Origin: an uncultured Bacteroidia bacterium
GTDB taxonomy: Bacteria > Bacteroidota > Bacteroidia > Bacteroidales > UBA932
Length of the DNA: 11,298 nucleotides
Assembly (NCBI GenBank): GCA_902766985.1
Contig: CACXFP010000259.1
Span: forward strand, 1-11,298
Direction of reading: 5' to 3'
How positions within the stretch are numbered: the stretch's first letter is position 1; every line of letters starts with the position of its first letter. The translations under genes were made by a program, and so were the position numbers. This document shows positions 1-6,095 of this stretch, piece by piece. The notes beneath the pieces are model-generated. The model was not told where the DNA came from, did no database searches, and was given only the letters and a program-made list of their open reading frames with translations.

Positions 1-1
1 C

Positions 2-160
2 GACGGCCTATATAATACACTCACTGATAGCGGAATAATAGTAAGAAACCGTTCAAGGGTCAAAGGTTGCGAAGGTTGTCTGAGGGTCACCGTCGGAACT
101 CCGGCCGAGAATGACAGGCTGATTTCCATCCTGAAGGATCCCCTTTCACCAGATGCCCTT
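2..160 (+). other. hisC: HisC C-terminal domain segment of the fusion
   Basis: This is the end of the PLP-dependent histidinol-phosphate aminotransferase. The stretch with GIIVRNRS, the [12 protein letters not shown] block and ENDRLISIL matches the usual HisC C-terminus, where the arginine of LRVTVG binds the substrate phosphate or carboxylate. In a stand-alone HisC the protein would stop a few residues after this point; here translation runs on into HisB. Confidence 0.8.
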
Positions 161-763
161 CCACCTGTCTTCATTCCCGGGGAAAGGCATGTGGTCATCT
201 CACGGGAGACAAAGGAGACTAAGGTAAAGATTGACCTCAATCTGGACGGCCAGGGAGGTAACTGCTGCATCGACACAGGTTTGAAATTCTTCGACCACAT
301 GCTGGAGCAGATTCCCCATCACGGAGGAATCTCGCTGGACATCAAGGCGGATGGTGACCTGGAAGTGGATGAACACCACACTGTTGAAGATGTCGGAATC
401 GTCCTGGGAGAAGCGATATCCCGTGCCCTCGGATCGAAAGCCGGCATAGAAAGATACGGTTTCGTCCTGCCTATGGATGAATGCGAGGCCATGGTGCTCA
501 TCGACCTCGGAGGAAGGATAGATTTCAAATGGGACGTGGAATTCACGAGAGAATATGTAGGCGACGTTCCTACGGAGATGTTCCGCCATTTCTTCCAGTC
601 CGTCTGCAACGGAGCCAAATGCAATCTCCACATCAAGGCGACAGGAGAGAATAACCACCACAAAGCGGAGGCCGTCTTCAAGGCATTCGCAAGAGCTTTG
701 AGGATGGCTGTGTCCAGGAGCCGTTTCCCTTATGAACTACCATCCAGCAAAGGCCTCCTATAA
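2..763 (+). CDS. hisB: HisC-HisB fusion (5' partial): C-terminal histidinol-phosphate aminotransferase joined to imidazoleglycerol-phosphate dehydratase
   Basis: The frame is open from the window edge to the TAA at 761-763. Codons from 2 read the end of a HisC ([23 protein letters not shown] then ENDRLISIL), followed by a linker of roughly 20 residues rich in proline, then a complete IGP dehydratase domain from about GTG 191 (190 residues; family usual length about 195). IGPD motifs seen: [24 protein letters not shown] and [16 protein letters not shown], which hold the metal-binding histidines and acids, and the typical C-terminus [13 protein letters not shown] makes imidazole-acetol phosphate, which HisC then transaminates, so the two domains catalyse consecutive steps. 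There is no stop codon between them. A GGGGAAAGG run before GTG 191 could allow separate internal initiation of HisB. No HAD histidinol-phosphatase domain precedes IGPD, unlike the bifunctional HisB of enterics and many Bacteroides. The HisC catalytic lysine lies outside the window. Confidence 0.9.
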   Translation, partial: DGLYNTLTDSGIIVRNRSRVKGCEGCLRVTVGTPAENDRLISILKDPLSPDALPPVFIPGERHVVISRETKETKVKIDLNLDGQGGNCCIDTGLKFFDHMLEQIPHHGGISLDIKADGDLEVDEHHTVEDVGIVLGEAISRALGSKAGIERYGFVLPMDECEAMVLIDLGGRIDFKWDVEFTREYVGDVPTEMFRHFFQSVCNGAKCNLHIKATGENNHHKAEAVFKAFARALRMAVSRSRFPYELPSSKGLL

Positions 764-781
764 CATAAAGCCTCGCTTTAA

Positions 782-1390
782 ATGATTGCCATAATAGACT
801 ATAATACAGGAAATCTGAAATCTATAGAAAACGCACTGGGGCGACTGGGGGCGGAGTATGATGTAACCTGCGATGAGATGGTCATACGCTCCGCAGACAG
901 GGTGCTCTTGCCCGGTGTCGGAGAAGCATCATCAGCGATGGAAAATCTCCGTCGGACCGGACTTGACAAGGTGATTCCAACTCTCTCAGTTCCCGTCCTG
1001 GGAATCTGCATAGGCATGCAGCTGATGTGCCTGCACAGCGACGAGGGCGATGTGGACGGGTTGGGCGTTTTCCACAGCCGCGTGCGCAGGTTCTCTCCCG
1101 AAGACTCTTCGCCGGAAGAACGGATCAAGATTCCTCATGTCGGCTGGAACAGCGTCTCAGCCGCAGCCTCTCCCCTATTCCGCGGAATCCCGGACGGAGC
1201 CTGGTTCTATTATGTCCATTCATTTTATGCCGAGACCTGTGCTGACACGATTGCATCCACGACATACGGCAAAAGGGATTTCAGCGCTTCACTGCGCCGC
1301 GGTATTTTTTTCGGGGTGCAGTTCCACCCGGAAAAAAGCGGGGCAACAGGTTCCAGACTCCTGTCTAACTTCTTAAGCATGAGCCTATGA
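782..1390 (+). CDS. hisH: Imidazole glycerol phosphate synthase, glutamine amidotransferase subunit HisH
   Basis: Class I glutamine amidotransferase of 202 residues. It hydrolyses glutamine and channels ammonia to HisF, with which it forms the heterodimer that makes IGP and AICAR. The start MIAIIDYNTGNLKSIENAL is the standard HisH N-terminus. The nucleophile elbow GICIGMQ places the cysteine at residue 76, and the GVQFHPEKSG motif supplies H182 and E184, so the catalytic triad is complete. The oxyanion-region motif LLPGVGEASSAM is present. The ATG lies 18 nt after the hisB stop, and its own stop overlaps the hisA start by 4 nt (ATGA), which suggests translational coupling. Confidence 0.96.
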   Translation: MIAIIDYNTGNLKSIENALGRLGAEYDVTCDEMVIRSADRVLLPGVGEASSAMENLRRTGLDKVIPTLSVPVLGICIGMQLMCLHSDEGDVDGLGVFHSRVRRFSPEDSSPEERIKIPHVGWNSVSAAASPLFRGIPDGAWFYYVHSFYAETCADTIASTTYGKRDFSASLRRGIFFGVQFHPEKSGATGSRLLSNFLSMSL

Positions 1391-2109
1391 TCAACATTAT
1401 TCCAGCCATAGACATTTCGGGCGGAAAATGCGTCAGGCTCACCAAGGGCGACTACTCCCGCAGCAAGACCTACTTCGAGGACCCTGTTCAGGCCGCATCT
1501 CTTTTTGAAGACTGCGGAGTACGGAGGCTCCACCTGGTGGATCTTGACGGGGCAAAGGCGGCCTCGCCGGTTAATCTGGATGTACTCGAAAGGATTGCTT
1601 CGAAAACGAATCTTGAAATCGAATTCGGAGGTGGCCTGAAATCAAGGGATTCCATCAAATCAGCATTCGGTTCCGGTGCAGGATATGCCATCTGCGGCAG
1701 CATCGCGGTATCTTCTCCTGAGATATTTCGAGAATGGATCGGAGAATTCGGGGACAGGATTATCCTCGGCGCAGACCACAGGAACGGGTTTGTCGCCGTA
1801 AACGGCTGGCTGGATGACACAAGGACGTCGGTTGAAAGCCTCATTTCCATTTCCCCGGGGCTCAGGACCGTCATCTGCACTGACATCTCCCGTGACGGGA
1901 TGCTCCAGGGAACCGATGCAGGTTTTTATACATCCCTGCAGGACAGATTCCCGGAGACAGATATCATCGTAAGCGGAGGTATCTCGTCCACGGAAGACAT
2001 TATGGCTTTAGACAGATTGGGACTACGCGGAGTAATCGTTGGAAAGGCGATCTATGAAGGCAGGATTAATCCAGAAGACATTAAAAAGTTGATCTATCAT
2101 GCTGTCTAA
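1387..2109 (+). CDS. hisA: ProFAR isomerase HisA
   Basis: Phosphoribosylformimino-5-aminoimidazole carboxamide ribotide isomerase, 240 residues, a (beta/alpha)8 barrel doing an Amadori rearrangement before HisF. Seen: [15 protein letters not shown] with the catalytic aspartate D9, FGGGLKS in the first phosphate site, ILGADHRNG with the second catalytic aspartate D130, [12 protein letters not shown], and IIVSGGISS in the second phosphate site. Length is usual for the family. It starts in the 4-nt overlap with hisH and ends in an 11-nt overlap with hisF. Confidence 0.96.
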   Translation: MINIIPAIDISGGKCVRLTKGDYSRSKTYFEDPVQAASLFEDCGVRRLHLVDLDGAKAASPVNLDVLERIASKTNLEIEFGGGLKSRDSIKSAFGSGAGYAICGSIAVSSPEIFREWIGEFGDRIILGADHRNGFVAVNGWLDDTRTSVESLISISPGLRTVICTDISRDGMLQGTDAGFYTSLQDRFPETDIIVSGGISSTEDIMALDRLGLRGVIVGKAIYEGRINPEDIKKLIYHAV

Positions 2110-2854
2110 GAGGATAATTCCCTGCCTGGACGTAAAGGACGGGAGGACTGTAAAAGGTATTAATTTCGTGAATCTCCGCGATGCAGGAGATCCTGTGGAG
2201 CTAGGCGCCCGCTATGCAGCGGAGGGAGCCGACGAGCTGGTCTATCTGGATATAAGCGCATCCCACGAAGGCCGAAGGACGTTCACAGGCCTGGTAACCA
2301 GGATATCCGAGGCCATCGACATACCTTTTACGGTCGGAGGCGGTATATCCTCTGAAAAAGATGCCGGAAGGCTCCTGGATGCAGGCGCAGACAAGATTTC
2401 CGTCAACACAGCCGCTGTCGATGATCCGGACCTCATCACCAGGATTGCATCCAGGTTCGGTTCCCAGTTTATCGTCTGCGCCATTGACGCTAAGATGGTT
2501 GACGGAATATGGAAGGTAACGACCCACGGGGGCAGGAACCTCACGGACAAGGAATTATTCAGCTGGGCGAAAGAGGCCCAGGAGCGCGGTGCCGGAGAGA
2601 TCCTGTTCACCTCGATGGACCATGACGGGAGCAAAGCCGGCTATCCCTGCCGTACCTTCGAGCGGCTGTGTTCGTCCCTGGACATTCCCGTCATAGCCTC
2701 CGGAGGGGCCGGGAGCATAGAAGACATAGCCAAGGTCCTCACGGAAGGCAAGGCGGACGCCGCCCTCGCCGCCAGCATATTCCATTACGGAGAAATATCG
2801 GTTCAGGAACTCAAGAAGGCCCTCGCATCAAGGGGCATCCCGGTCCGGTTGTAG
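2099..2854 (+). CDS. hisF: Imidazole glycerol phosphate synthase cyclase subunit HisF
   Basis: Cyclase partner of HisH, 251 residues, (beta/alpha)8 barrel. It uses ammonia from HisH to turn PRFAR into IGP and AICAR, the latter feeding purine synthesis. The catalytic aspartates are D11 in [12 protein letters not shown] and D130 in [11 protein letters not shown]. The phosphate sites FTVGGGISS and VIASGGAGS are present, as is the [14 protein letters not shown] loop. It overlaps the end of hisA by 11 nt, so the two are probably translationally coupled. Confidence 0.97.
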   Translation: MLSKRIIPCLDVKDGRTVKGINFVNLRDAGDPVELGARYAAEGADELVYLDISASHEGRRTFTGLVTRISEAIDIPFTVGGGISSEKDAGRLLDAGADKISVNTAAVDDPDLITRIASRFGSQFIVCAIDAKMVDGIWKVTTHGGRNLTDKELFSWAKEAQERGAGEILFTSMDHDGSKAGYPCRTFERLCSSLDIPVIASGGAGSIEDIAKVLTEGKADAALAASIFHYGEISVQELKKALASRGIPVRL

Positions 2855-2887
2855 AAGTTTTATTTTTTGAAAAGGTTTATCAGCATT

Positions 2888-3490
2888 ATGGAATTCAAGG
2901 ATTTAAATACATCTAAAGACTCTACCGGACTCGTTCCGGCAATCATCCAGGACTCCCGCACACTCAAGGTACTCATGCTGGGCTATATGAACGAAGAAGC
3001 CTTTGACAAGACGGTTTCATCCGGCCTTGTGACCTTCTACAGCAGGGACAGGGGCTGCATCTGGACAAAGGGAGAGACCAGCGGCAACTACCTGCATCTG
3101 GTTTCAATGTCGGCCGACTGCGACAACGACACCCTCCTGGTCAAGGCCGTTCCAGACGGACCTGTCTGCCACCTGGGCACGCAGACATGCTGGAAAGACA
3201 CTCCTGAATCGGAAGGGTTCATCAGGGAGCTTGAAGGCGTAATCCAGACCCGCCACAAAGAAATGCCTGAAGGAAGCTACACTACCAGCCTCTTCTCGTC
3301 AGGGGTCAACAGGATGGCCCAGAAAGTCGGGGAAGAAGCCGTCGAAACCGTCATCGAGGCCATGGCCGGCAATCACGAAAGACTTGTCTACGAGTCCTCA
3401 GACCTGATTTACCACCTCCTCGTGCTCCTCACTTCCCAAGACATCTCAATATCCGACCTCGAAAAAGAACTTCTCTCGAGGCATCGGTAA
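2888..3490 (+). CDS. hisIE: Bifunctional phosphoribosyl-AMP cyclohydrolase / phosphoribosyl-ATP pyrophosphohydrolase HisIE
   Basis: Fused HisI-HisE, catalysing the second and third steps of histidine synthesis. I start it at ATG 2888 (200 residues, beginning MEFKDLNTSK); a TTG at 2867 would add 7 poorly supported residues. HisI domain, about 14-105: MLGYMNEEAF, IWTKGETSGN, the metal-binding SADCDNDTLL (D77, D79, D81) and the zinc cysteines C78, C94 and C101. HisE domain, about 111-200: EGVIQTRHKEMPEGSYTTSLF and VGEEAVETVIEA with paired glutamates E149-E150. It is the last gene of the cluster, 33 nt after hisF. I see no intrinsic terminator between its stop and the tRNA promoter, so transcripts may run on to the terminator at 3630. 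Confidence 0.95.
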   Translation: MEFKDLNTSKDSTGLVPAIIQDSRTLKVLMLGYMNEEAFDKTVSSGLVTFYSRDRGCIWTKGETSGNYLHLVSMSADCDNDTLLVKAVPDGPVCHLGTQTCWKDTPESEGFIRELEGVIQTRHKEMPEGSYTTSLFSSGVNRMAQKVGEEAVETVIEAMAGNHERLVYESSDLIYHLLVLLTSQDISISDLEKELLSRHR

Positions 3491-3503
3491 TTTTGCACGG
3501 TAT

Positions 3504-3534
3504 TTTTGATTTGACCAGATTTTTAGTATCTTTG
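3504..3534 (+). promoter_or_regulatory. Bacteroidetes-type promoter for tRNA-Gly
   Basis: TATCTTTG at 3527-3534 is a perfect match to the Bacteroidetes -7 element TAnnTTTG. TTTTG at 3504-3508 lies 18 nt upstream as a plausible -33 element. Transcription would start close to 3541, just before the tRNA 5' end at 3545. Confidence 0.7.
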
Positions 3535-3544
3535 TACCTGTCAA

Positions 3545-3617
3545 GCGGAATTAGCTCAGTTGGTAGAGCGTTGGCTTCCCAAGCCGAAGGTCGCGAGTCC
3601 GAGCCTCGTATTCCGCT
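3545..3617 (+). tRNA. tRNA-Gly (anticodon CCC)
   Basis: Full cloverleaf of 73 nt. The acceptor GCGGAAT pairs perfectly with ATTCCGC. D arm GCTC-AGTTGGTA-GAGC. Anticodon arm TTGGC-TTCCCAA-GCCGA gives CCC, reading GGG glycine codons. T stem GCGAG/CTCGT. Discriminator T73, with no full CCA encoded. The T loop reads TCCGAGC, so the normally invariant U55 (pseudouridine) is C in this copy; everything else looks functional. Confidence 0.93.
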
Positions 3618-3629
3618 CACCTGCCTCCG

Positions 3630-3652
3630 ATGCCTTTCGGGGGCATTTTTTT
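3630..3652 (+). terminator. Rho-independent terminator after tRNA-Gly
   Basis: ATGCC/GGCAT stem with a 7-nt loop, followed by a run of seven T. It ends the tRNA transcript and probably the histidine operon read-through as well. Confidence 0.75.
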
Positions 3653-3693
3653 GTATACGGAATCCGGTCACAAACCATTATTAGTTCTAGGCG

Positions 3694-3715
3694 GGCGGGA
3701 CATTTTCCTACCGCC
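3694..3715. repeat. GGCGG/CCGCC hairpin in the convergent intergenic region
   Basis: A 5-bp GC inverted repeat with a 12-nt loop lies between the tRNA terminator and the tandem hairpin repeats. It has no T-run on the - strand, so it is not a clear terminator. It may close the 3' end of the lipoprotein transcript. The rest of 3653-3693 shows nothing recognisable. Confidence 0.35.
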
Positions 3716-3777
3716 TTGCCACGAAAACACTCTAAGGAGCACCACATTGTTTTCGTGACAGGTTTTTCGCGATCTCT
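3702..3777 (-). repeat. Tandem hairpin repeat, unit R1
   Basis: Read on the - strand the unit is AGAGATCGC, then GTCACGA, a stem, TCGTGGC and AAAATG. The stem CACGAAAACA/TGTTTTCGTG (3720-3729 with 3748-3757) is a perfect 10-bp inverted repeat. It is paralogous to unit R2, and the inner stem bases differ between the units on both arms at once. It lies in the 3' region of the lipoprotein gene. Function unknown; it could be a structured 3'-UTR element or a REP-like repeat. Confidence 0.6.
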
Positions 3778-3779
3778 GC

Positions 3780-3853
3780 CCATTTTCTCGCCACGACGCC
3801 CACCACAAGGTCTTTTAGTGTGCGTCGTGACAAGGCTCTTTCATGCGATCTCT
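3780..3853 (-). repeat. Tandem hairpin repeat, unit R2
   Basis: Second unit, starting 3 nt after the lipoprotein stop codon on the - strand. It shares AGAGATCGC, GTCACGA, TCGTGGC and GAAAATG with R1. Its stem is CACGACGC/GCGTCGTG (3792-3799 with 3822-3829), extended by CAC/GTG after one mismatch. The loops of both units contain TGTGGTG. Confidence 0.6.
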
Positions 3854-3856
3854 TTA

Positions 3857-4216
3857 TTAATTCTTTGTCAGAACCATTCCTGGGAAAGTCATTTTATCTC
3901 CGGTGACAGTTCCATTAAGAGCAACCGGCACATTCTCCAGGTTTACAAATGATAAAGTAACTATCGGATGATCGTACACATAGTCACCACTGACCTTGTC
4001 CTCTTCCGTCCCATCAAAATCATAAGAAGTTATTACCATAGTGAAAGTGTTCTTATGGAATTTCAGGACATAGGTTTCCGTCCAATCATTTCCAGATTCA
4101 ACGCCGCCCCACTCAGTCCCGTTCAGGGAGTGACTCTCCCCTTTCCCGCAGGAAGACAAGCAAACGACAAACAAGACAGCCGCAATGGCGGCAACGATGC
4201 AAAAAGTCTTTTTCAT
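3857..4216 (-). CDS. Small lipoprotein, lipocalin-like
   Basis: 119 residues with a signal peptide: KK at the start, a hydrophobic core (IVAAIAAVLFVVCL), then the lipobox LSSC with C23 as the lipidated cysteine. The mature part begins with a charged stretch and then LNGTEWGG, followed by alternating beta-type segments (ETYVLKFHKNTFTM, GDYVYDHPIVTLSF, LNGTVTGDKMTFPGM). This resembles small lipocalin-like Bacteroidetes lipoproteins, with unknown ligand. ATG 4216 is preceded by an A-rich leader and a promoter at 4263-4298 of the same type as the RNA-ligase promoter. Its 3' end runs into the R2/R1 hairpin repeats. Any role in the ligase system is uncertain; shared regulation is the only link. Confidence 0.8.
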   Translation of the reverse strand: MKKTFCIVAAIAAVLFVVCLSSCGKGESHSLNGTEWGGVESGNDWTETYVLKFHKNTFTMVITSYDFDGTEEDKVSGDYVYDHPIVTLSFVNLENVPVALNGTVTGDKMTFPGMVLTKN

Positions 4217-4262
4217 TTTTTTAGTTGTTTAAACAGTTAATGGCTTTGTTTCTTTTTAACAA

Positions 4263-4298
4263 CAAAACTAACTACGGGTTGCTCCAAGACGTGGGACA
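4263..4298 (-). promoter_or_regulatory. Shared-type 36-bp promoter, lipoprotein unit
   Basis: On the - strand: TGTCCCA, 4 nt, TTGG, 1 nt, GCA, 9 nt, TAGTTTTG (-7 element, 4270-4263). The spacing is identical to the promoters at 7515-7550 and 8015-8050. Predicted start is near 4256, giving a leader of about 40 nt before ATG 4216. Confidence 0.7.
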
Positions 4299-4314
4299 CA
4301 ATGAAAGAATCAGA

Positions 4315-4348
4315 GAAATAATACAACACCCTGGCCGAAGCCAGGGTG
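4315..4348 (-). terminator. Terminator-like hairpin at the end of the ligase operon (paralogue of 7567-7600)
   Basis: Stem CACCCTGG/CCAGGGTG (8 bp, 9 with the C-G closing a CGAA loop on the + strand), followed on the - strand by TTGTATTATTTC. It closely matches the hairpin at 7567-7600; one stem base pair is changed on both arms. Like that copy, it sits just upstream of a promoter of the shared type. Confidence 0.65.
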
Positions 4349-4356
4349 AGGCGCGG

Positions 4357-4377
4357 TCCCTGTGCCGGGCCGCTATA
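4357..4377 (-). ncRNA. GC-rich hairpin GCGG...CCGC in stretch C
   Basis: On the - strand GCGG-C-CC pairs with GG-A-CCGC (7 positions, one mismatch), loop about 7 nt. It is directly followed by the CCTCACCC terminator hairpin. The adjoining GGACCGCKCC is also found before the terminator of array A, so the two 3' ends share an origin. Confidence 0.4.
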
Positions 4378-4430
4378 GTCCAAGAGCCCGGTCGGGCAGG
4401 AGGGCACATCTGGTGACCGACCCTTTGGAC
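4378..4430 (-). ncRNA. Two-segment hairpin in stretch C
   Basis: On the - strand GTCCAA (4430-4425) pairs with TTGGAC (4383-4378), and inside it GGTCGG (4422-4417) pairs with CCGACC (4395-4390), with an apical loop of about 21 nt containing CCAGATGTGCC. There is no TTCRA T-loop, so it is not an obvious member of the tRNA-like family. It follows the zinc-ribbon remnant exactly where array B follows the intact zinc-ribbon gene, so it may be a diverged counterpart. Confidence 0.4.
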
Positions 4431-4453
4431 AAATCCAGGCACTTATAGCCGGC

Positions 4454-4516
4454 TTAATCGGCCACCATCATCTGTACCACATGGTCGCGGAAGTTGGGAT
4501 CTCTCGTAACAAACCA
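4454..4516 (-). pseudogene. 3' remnant of a second zinc-ribbon gene
   Basis: A 20-codon open fragment ending NFRDHVVQMMVAD-stop, preceded in frame by TGA codons. It aligns with the C-terminus of the intact zinc ribbon at 5851-6063 (DFQDHVKQIMLVD-stop). DNA similarity continues through the stop codon into GATTAAGCC and then TGGATT. The rest of the gene, including the zinc-binding cysteines, is gone. It lies between DUF4419 and the hairpins of stretch C and suggests a past duplication of a zinc-ribbon plus RNA unit. Confidence 0.6.
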
Positions 4517-4538
4517 TCATCATAGGGTAAATAGCTTT

Positions 4539-5657
4539 TCAATTTTCAATATTTCTGCATACAAACCAGCCTACCTTTGCCTCTAAAGCTAGATTGTCAT
4601 CCTCTGATAGACCGACGATGCCAGAATACAAATCCATATTGTACTGCTCGATAATATTTTTCCCGTCTGAGACTTGAAACTTAATGGGAACAGATACTAT
4701 TTCAGGAGGCATTGTTGAATCAAACAAAACCTTTCTCTGTATTTGGCAGGACTGTCCTTCTGGAAATAACCGAAGAATCCAACCATCCATACTGGATAGT
4801 TTTCCTCCAAAATAGCCGCAATGACGGCGTTGTAATTCTTGTGGCCGATAACGCTTGACAATACTTTTCCAAAATGTTTTCCTAGGATTACCTTCTGCAG
4901 CACTGACGAATTCTTTAAGAACATATGATAGTTTGCGAATCCAGGCATTCACTCCGTATTTCGCAAGTTTCTTTGCCTTTAAATAGACCTTTTTCCAATC
5001 TTCTGGTGTCCCCTTAAGTGTTATAGATGGAATACCGCAGATATATCCACCATACACATAATCAAAATAAGGTTTGACAGTATCCATAAGAGTAATTTGA
5101 GAAGCCACTTTTTCTACTGTTCCTGTTGTTGTAAAATCAGCAGTAATCACGGCAGACAAGTCTGCTTTAGTGCTTTTAGATATCTCTTCTGCAAACTTCT
5201 GAACAATTCGATCCCAATCTGCATTATCGGGATCATAATATACGCTATCAACTGTAATTATTGCAACATCTTCGTGGTCCACAAACAAATGGCGAAGTTT
5301 TTCGGCATTCTCGCGGATGTACCGATTGAATCCCTGACATATAAGAAGCCAAATGACATCCGGGGAAAGGATGACTGGACGGTGGCACCCATACGCTCGT
5401 CCCATCATTTGAAAAAAAGGATCTTGTTGATAATAAAGAATCCTATCGGAATCACTGAAACTTATATGGCACAACGATACTTTATCGCTTGTATCACCAT
5501 GTCTGTTAATGTGATAGAAAGCAAGTTTTTCGGCAGGGAGATTCCAATATAATTTGCGGTCATCAAGTGTGAGATTCTCGTCCACCTCGAAGCAGATTAC
5601 TCCATTTTCTTTATTTAGAATACGACAGAATCTCTGATTATCATAACTAAGTTCCAT
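4539..5657 (-). CDS. DUF4419 family protein
   Basis: 372 residues, soluble. Family-like blocks in order: LSPDVIWLLICQGFNRYIRENAEKLRHLFVDHE at about 97-129; an FTTTGTVEKVASQITLMDTVKPYFDY segment at about 175-200; CGIPSITLKGTPEDWKKV at about 207-224; and DGWILRLFPEG near 291-301. The combination (aspartate-tryptophan-rich helices, TTT, CGIPS.TL.G...DW, GWI..LFP) is what I know as DUF4419, a family without a proven activity found in bacteria and fungi. It is the last protein gene of the ligase operon, 26 nt after a tRNA-like RNA on the same strand. Its codon use seems more AT-rich than the ligase and HIRAN genes. A role with RNA is only inferred from its neighbours. Confidence 0.8.
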   Translation of the reverse strand: MELSYDNQRFCRILNKENGVICFEVDENLTLDDRKLYWNLPAEKLAFYHINRHGDTSDKVSLCHISFSDSDRILYYQQDPFFQMMGRAYGCHRPVILSPDVIWLLICQGFNRYIRENAEKLRHLFVDHEDVAIITVDSVYYDPDNADWDRIVQKFAEEISKSTKADLSAVITADFTTTGTVEKVASQITLMDTVKPYFDYVYGGYICGIPSITLKGTPEDWKKVYLKAKKLAKYGVNAWIRKLSYVLKEFVSAAEGNPRKTFWKSIVKRYRPQELQRRHCGYFGGKLSSMDGWILRLFPEGQSCQIQRKVLFDSTMPPEIVSVPIKFQVSDGKNIIEQYNMDLYSGIVGLSEDDNLALEAKVGWFVCRNIEN

Positions 5658-5683
5658 ATCTATGATGTTTTATAATTTGATGG

Positions 5684-5757
5684 GGAGCACGGAGGACTCG
5701 AACCTCTCCTCCCGACTCACGTCCAGTTTGTTCCATATACACTGGCATCTGTGCTCC
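5684..5757 (-). ncRNA. tRNA-like RNA B1
   Basis: Acceptor-like helix GGAGCAC/GTGCTCC, 7 perfect base pairs. T arm with loop TTCGAGT (5702-5696) and stem AGAGG/CCTCC (outer A-C mismatch). After the acceptor comes AGATG, then hairpin CCAGT-GTATATGGAACAA-ACTGG in place of the D arm, then a mini-hairpin GAC-GTGA-GTC with a GNRA loop in place of the anticodon arm. About 74 nt. No seven-base anticodon loop exists, so it should not decode. It lies 26 nt before the DUF4419 start inside the operon. A2 and A1 share the AGAYRCC and ATAT..GGAACAA features. CCA follows the helix directly. Confidence 0.65.
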
Positions 5758-5762
5758 TGTTC

Positions 5763-5835
5763 TGGATTGGGTAGGATTCGAACCTCCGATATAGCCACCT
5801 AATGATGCCTCCCGCTCCCGTGCGACCATCAATCC
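5763..5835 (-). ncRNA. tRNA-like RNA B2 (tRNA-derived, anticodon arm lost)
   Basis: Exactly 73 nt, and it fits standard tRNA numbering: acceptor GGATTGA/CCAATCC (one A-C mismatch at 7-66), T8, D arm with 3 of 4 pairs and G18-G19, A15 with C48, T stem GGAGG/CCTAC (one mismatch), T loop TTCGAAT, G53-C61, A73. The anticodon arm is broken: two of five pairs mismatch, a third is G-T, and position 33 is A instead of U. It lacks the AGAYRCC and GGAACAA motifs of the other members. It begins 15 nt after the zinc-ribbon stop and is 5 nt from B1. It could be a decayed tRNA or a tRNA-derived functional RNA. Confidence 0.55.
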
Positions 5836-5850
5836 ATATTTGCCGTTGGC

Positions 5851-6063
5851 TTAATCGACCAGCATTATCTGTTTAACATGATCTTGAAAGTCCGTATCAT
5901 TCACCGACATCCGGTGGCCGCATTTGGGGCAATAGTCTGGCTCATCCTCATTCCTGGACTTTGGGAGTTTCACGCCTTCAACCAGTTCCTTGACGAAGGC
6001 TCCTTTCACGATTTGAAAGGACTGTCCGCATTTGGTACAGATTACGTTATACACATGTGCCAT
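5851..6063 (-). CDS. Small zinc-ribbon protein
   Basis: 70 residues with two CxxC knuckles: C9-x-x-C12 (VICTKCGQSF) and C45-x-x-C48 (YCPKCGHR). It is likely a single zinc-ribbon fold with a 30-residue central insert and an acidic tail (DTDFQDHVKQIMLVD). No enzyme motif is seen; such ribbons usually bind nucleic acid or protein. It is co-directional with the HIRAN gene 32 nt upstream and is followed by tRNA-like RNAs. A truncated paralogue of its C-terminus lies at 4454-4516. Confidence 0.8.
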   Translation of the reverse strand: MAHVYNVICTKCGQSFQIVKGAFVKELVEGVKLPKSRNEDEPDYCPKCGHRMSVNDTDFQDHVKQIMLVD

Positions 6064-6095
6064 AGTACTGAGAATAAACTGTTTTACCTTACTGA

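Noticed and set aside
3493..3684. 63-codon frame on the + strand over the tRNA
   Set aside because: It contains ISSVGRALASQAEGRESEPRI, a translation of tRNA-Gly itself.
3719..3853. Integron attC sites as an explanation of the hairpin repeats
   Set aside because: The conserved AAC/GTT core boxes and spacing of attC are absent and no integrase is nearby.
3560..3952. 130-codon frame on the + strand
   Set aside because: It starts inside the tRNA and crosses the terminator, the hairpin repeats and the lipoprotein gene; no family resemblance.
5647..5832. 61-codon frame on the - strand across array B
   Set aside because: It translates the tRNA-like RNAs B2 and B1; the structured RNA explanation is stronger, and it overlaps the DUF4419 start.
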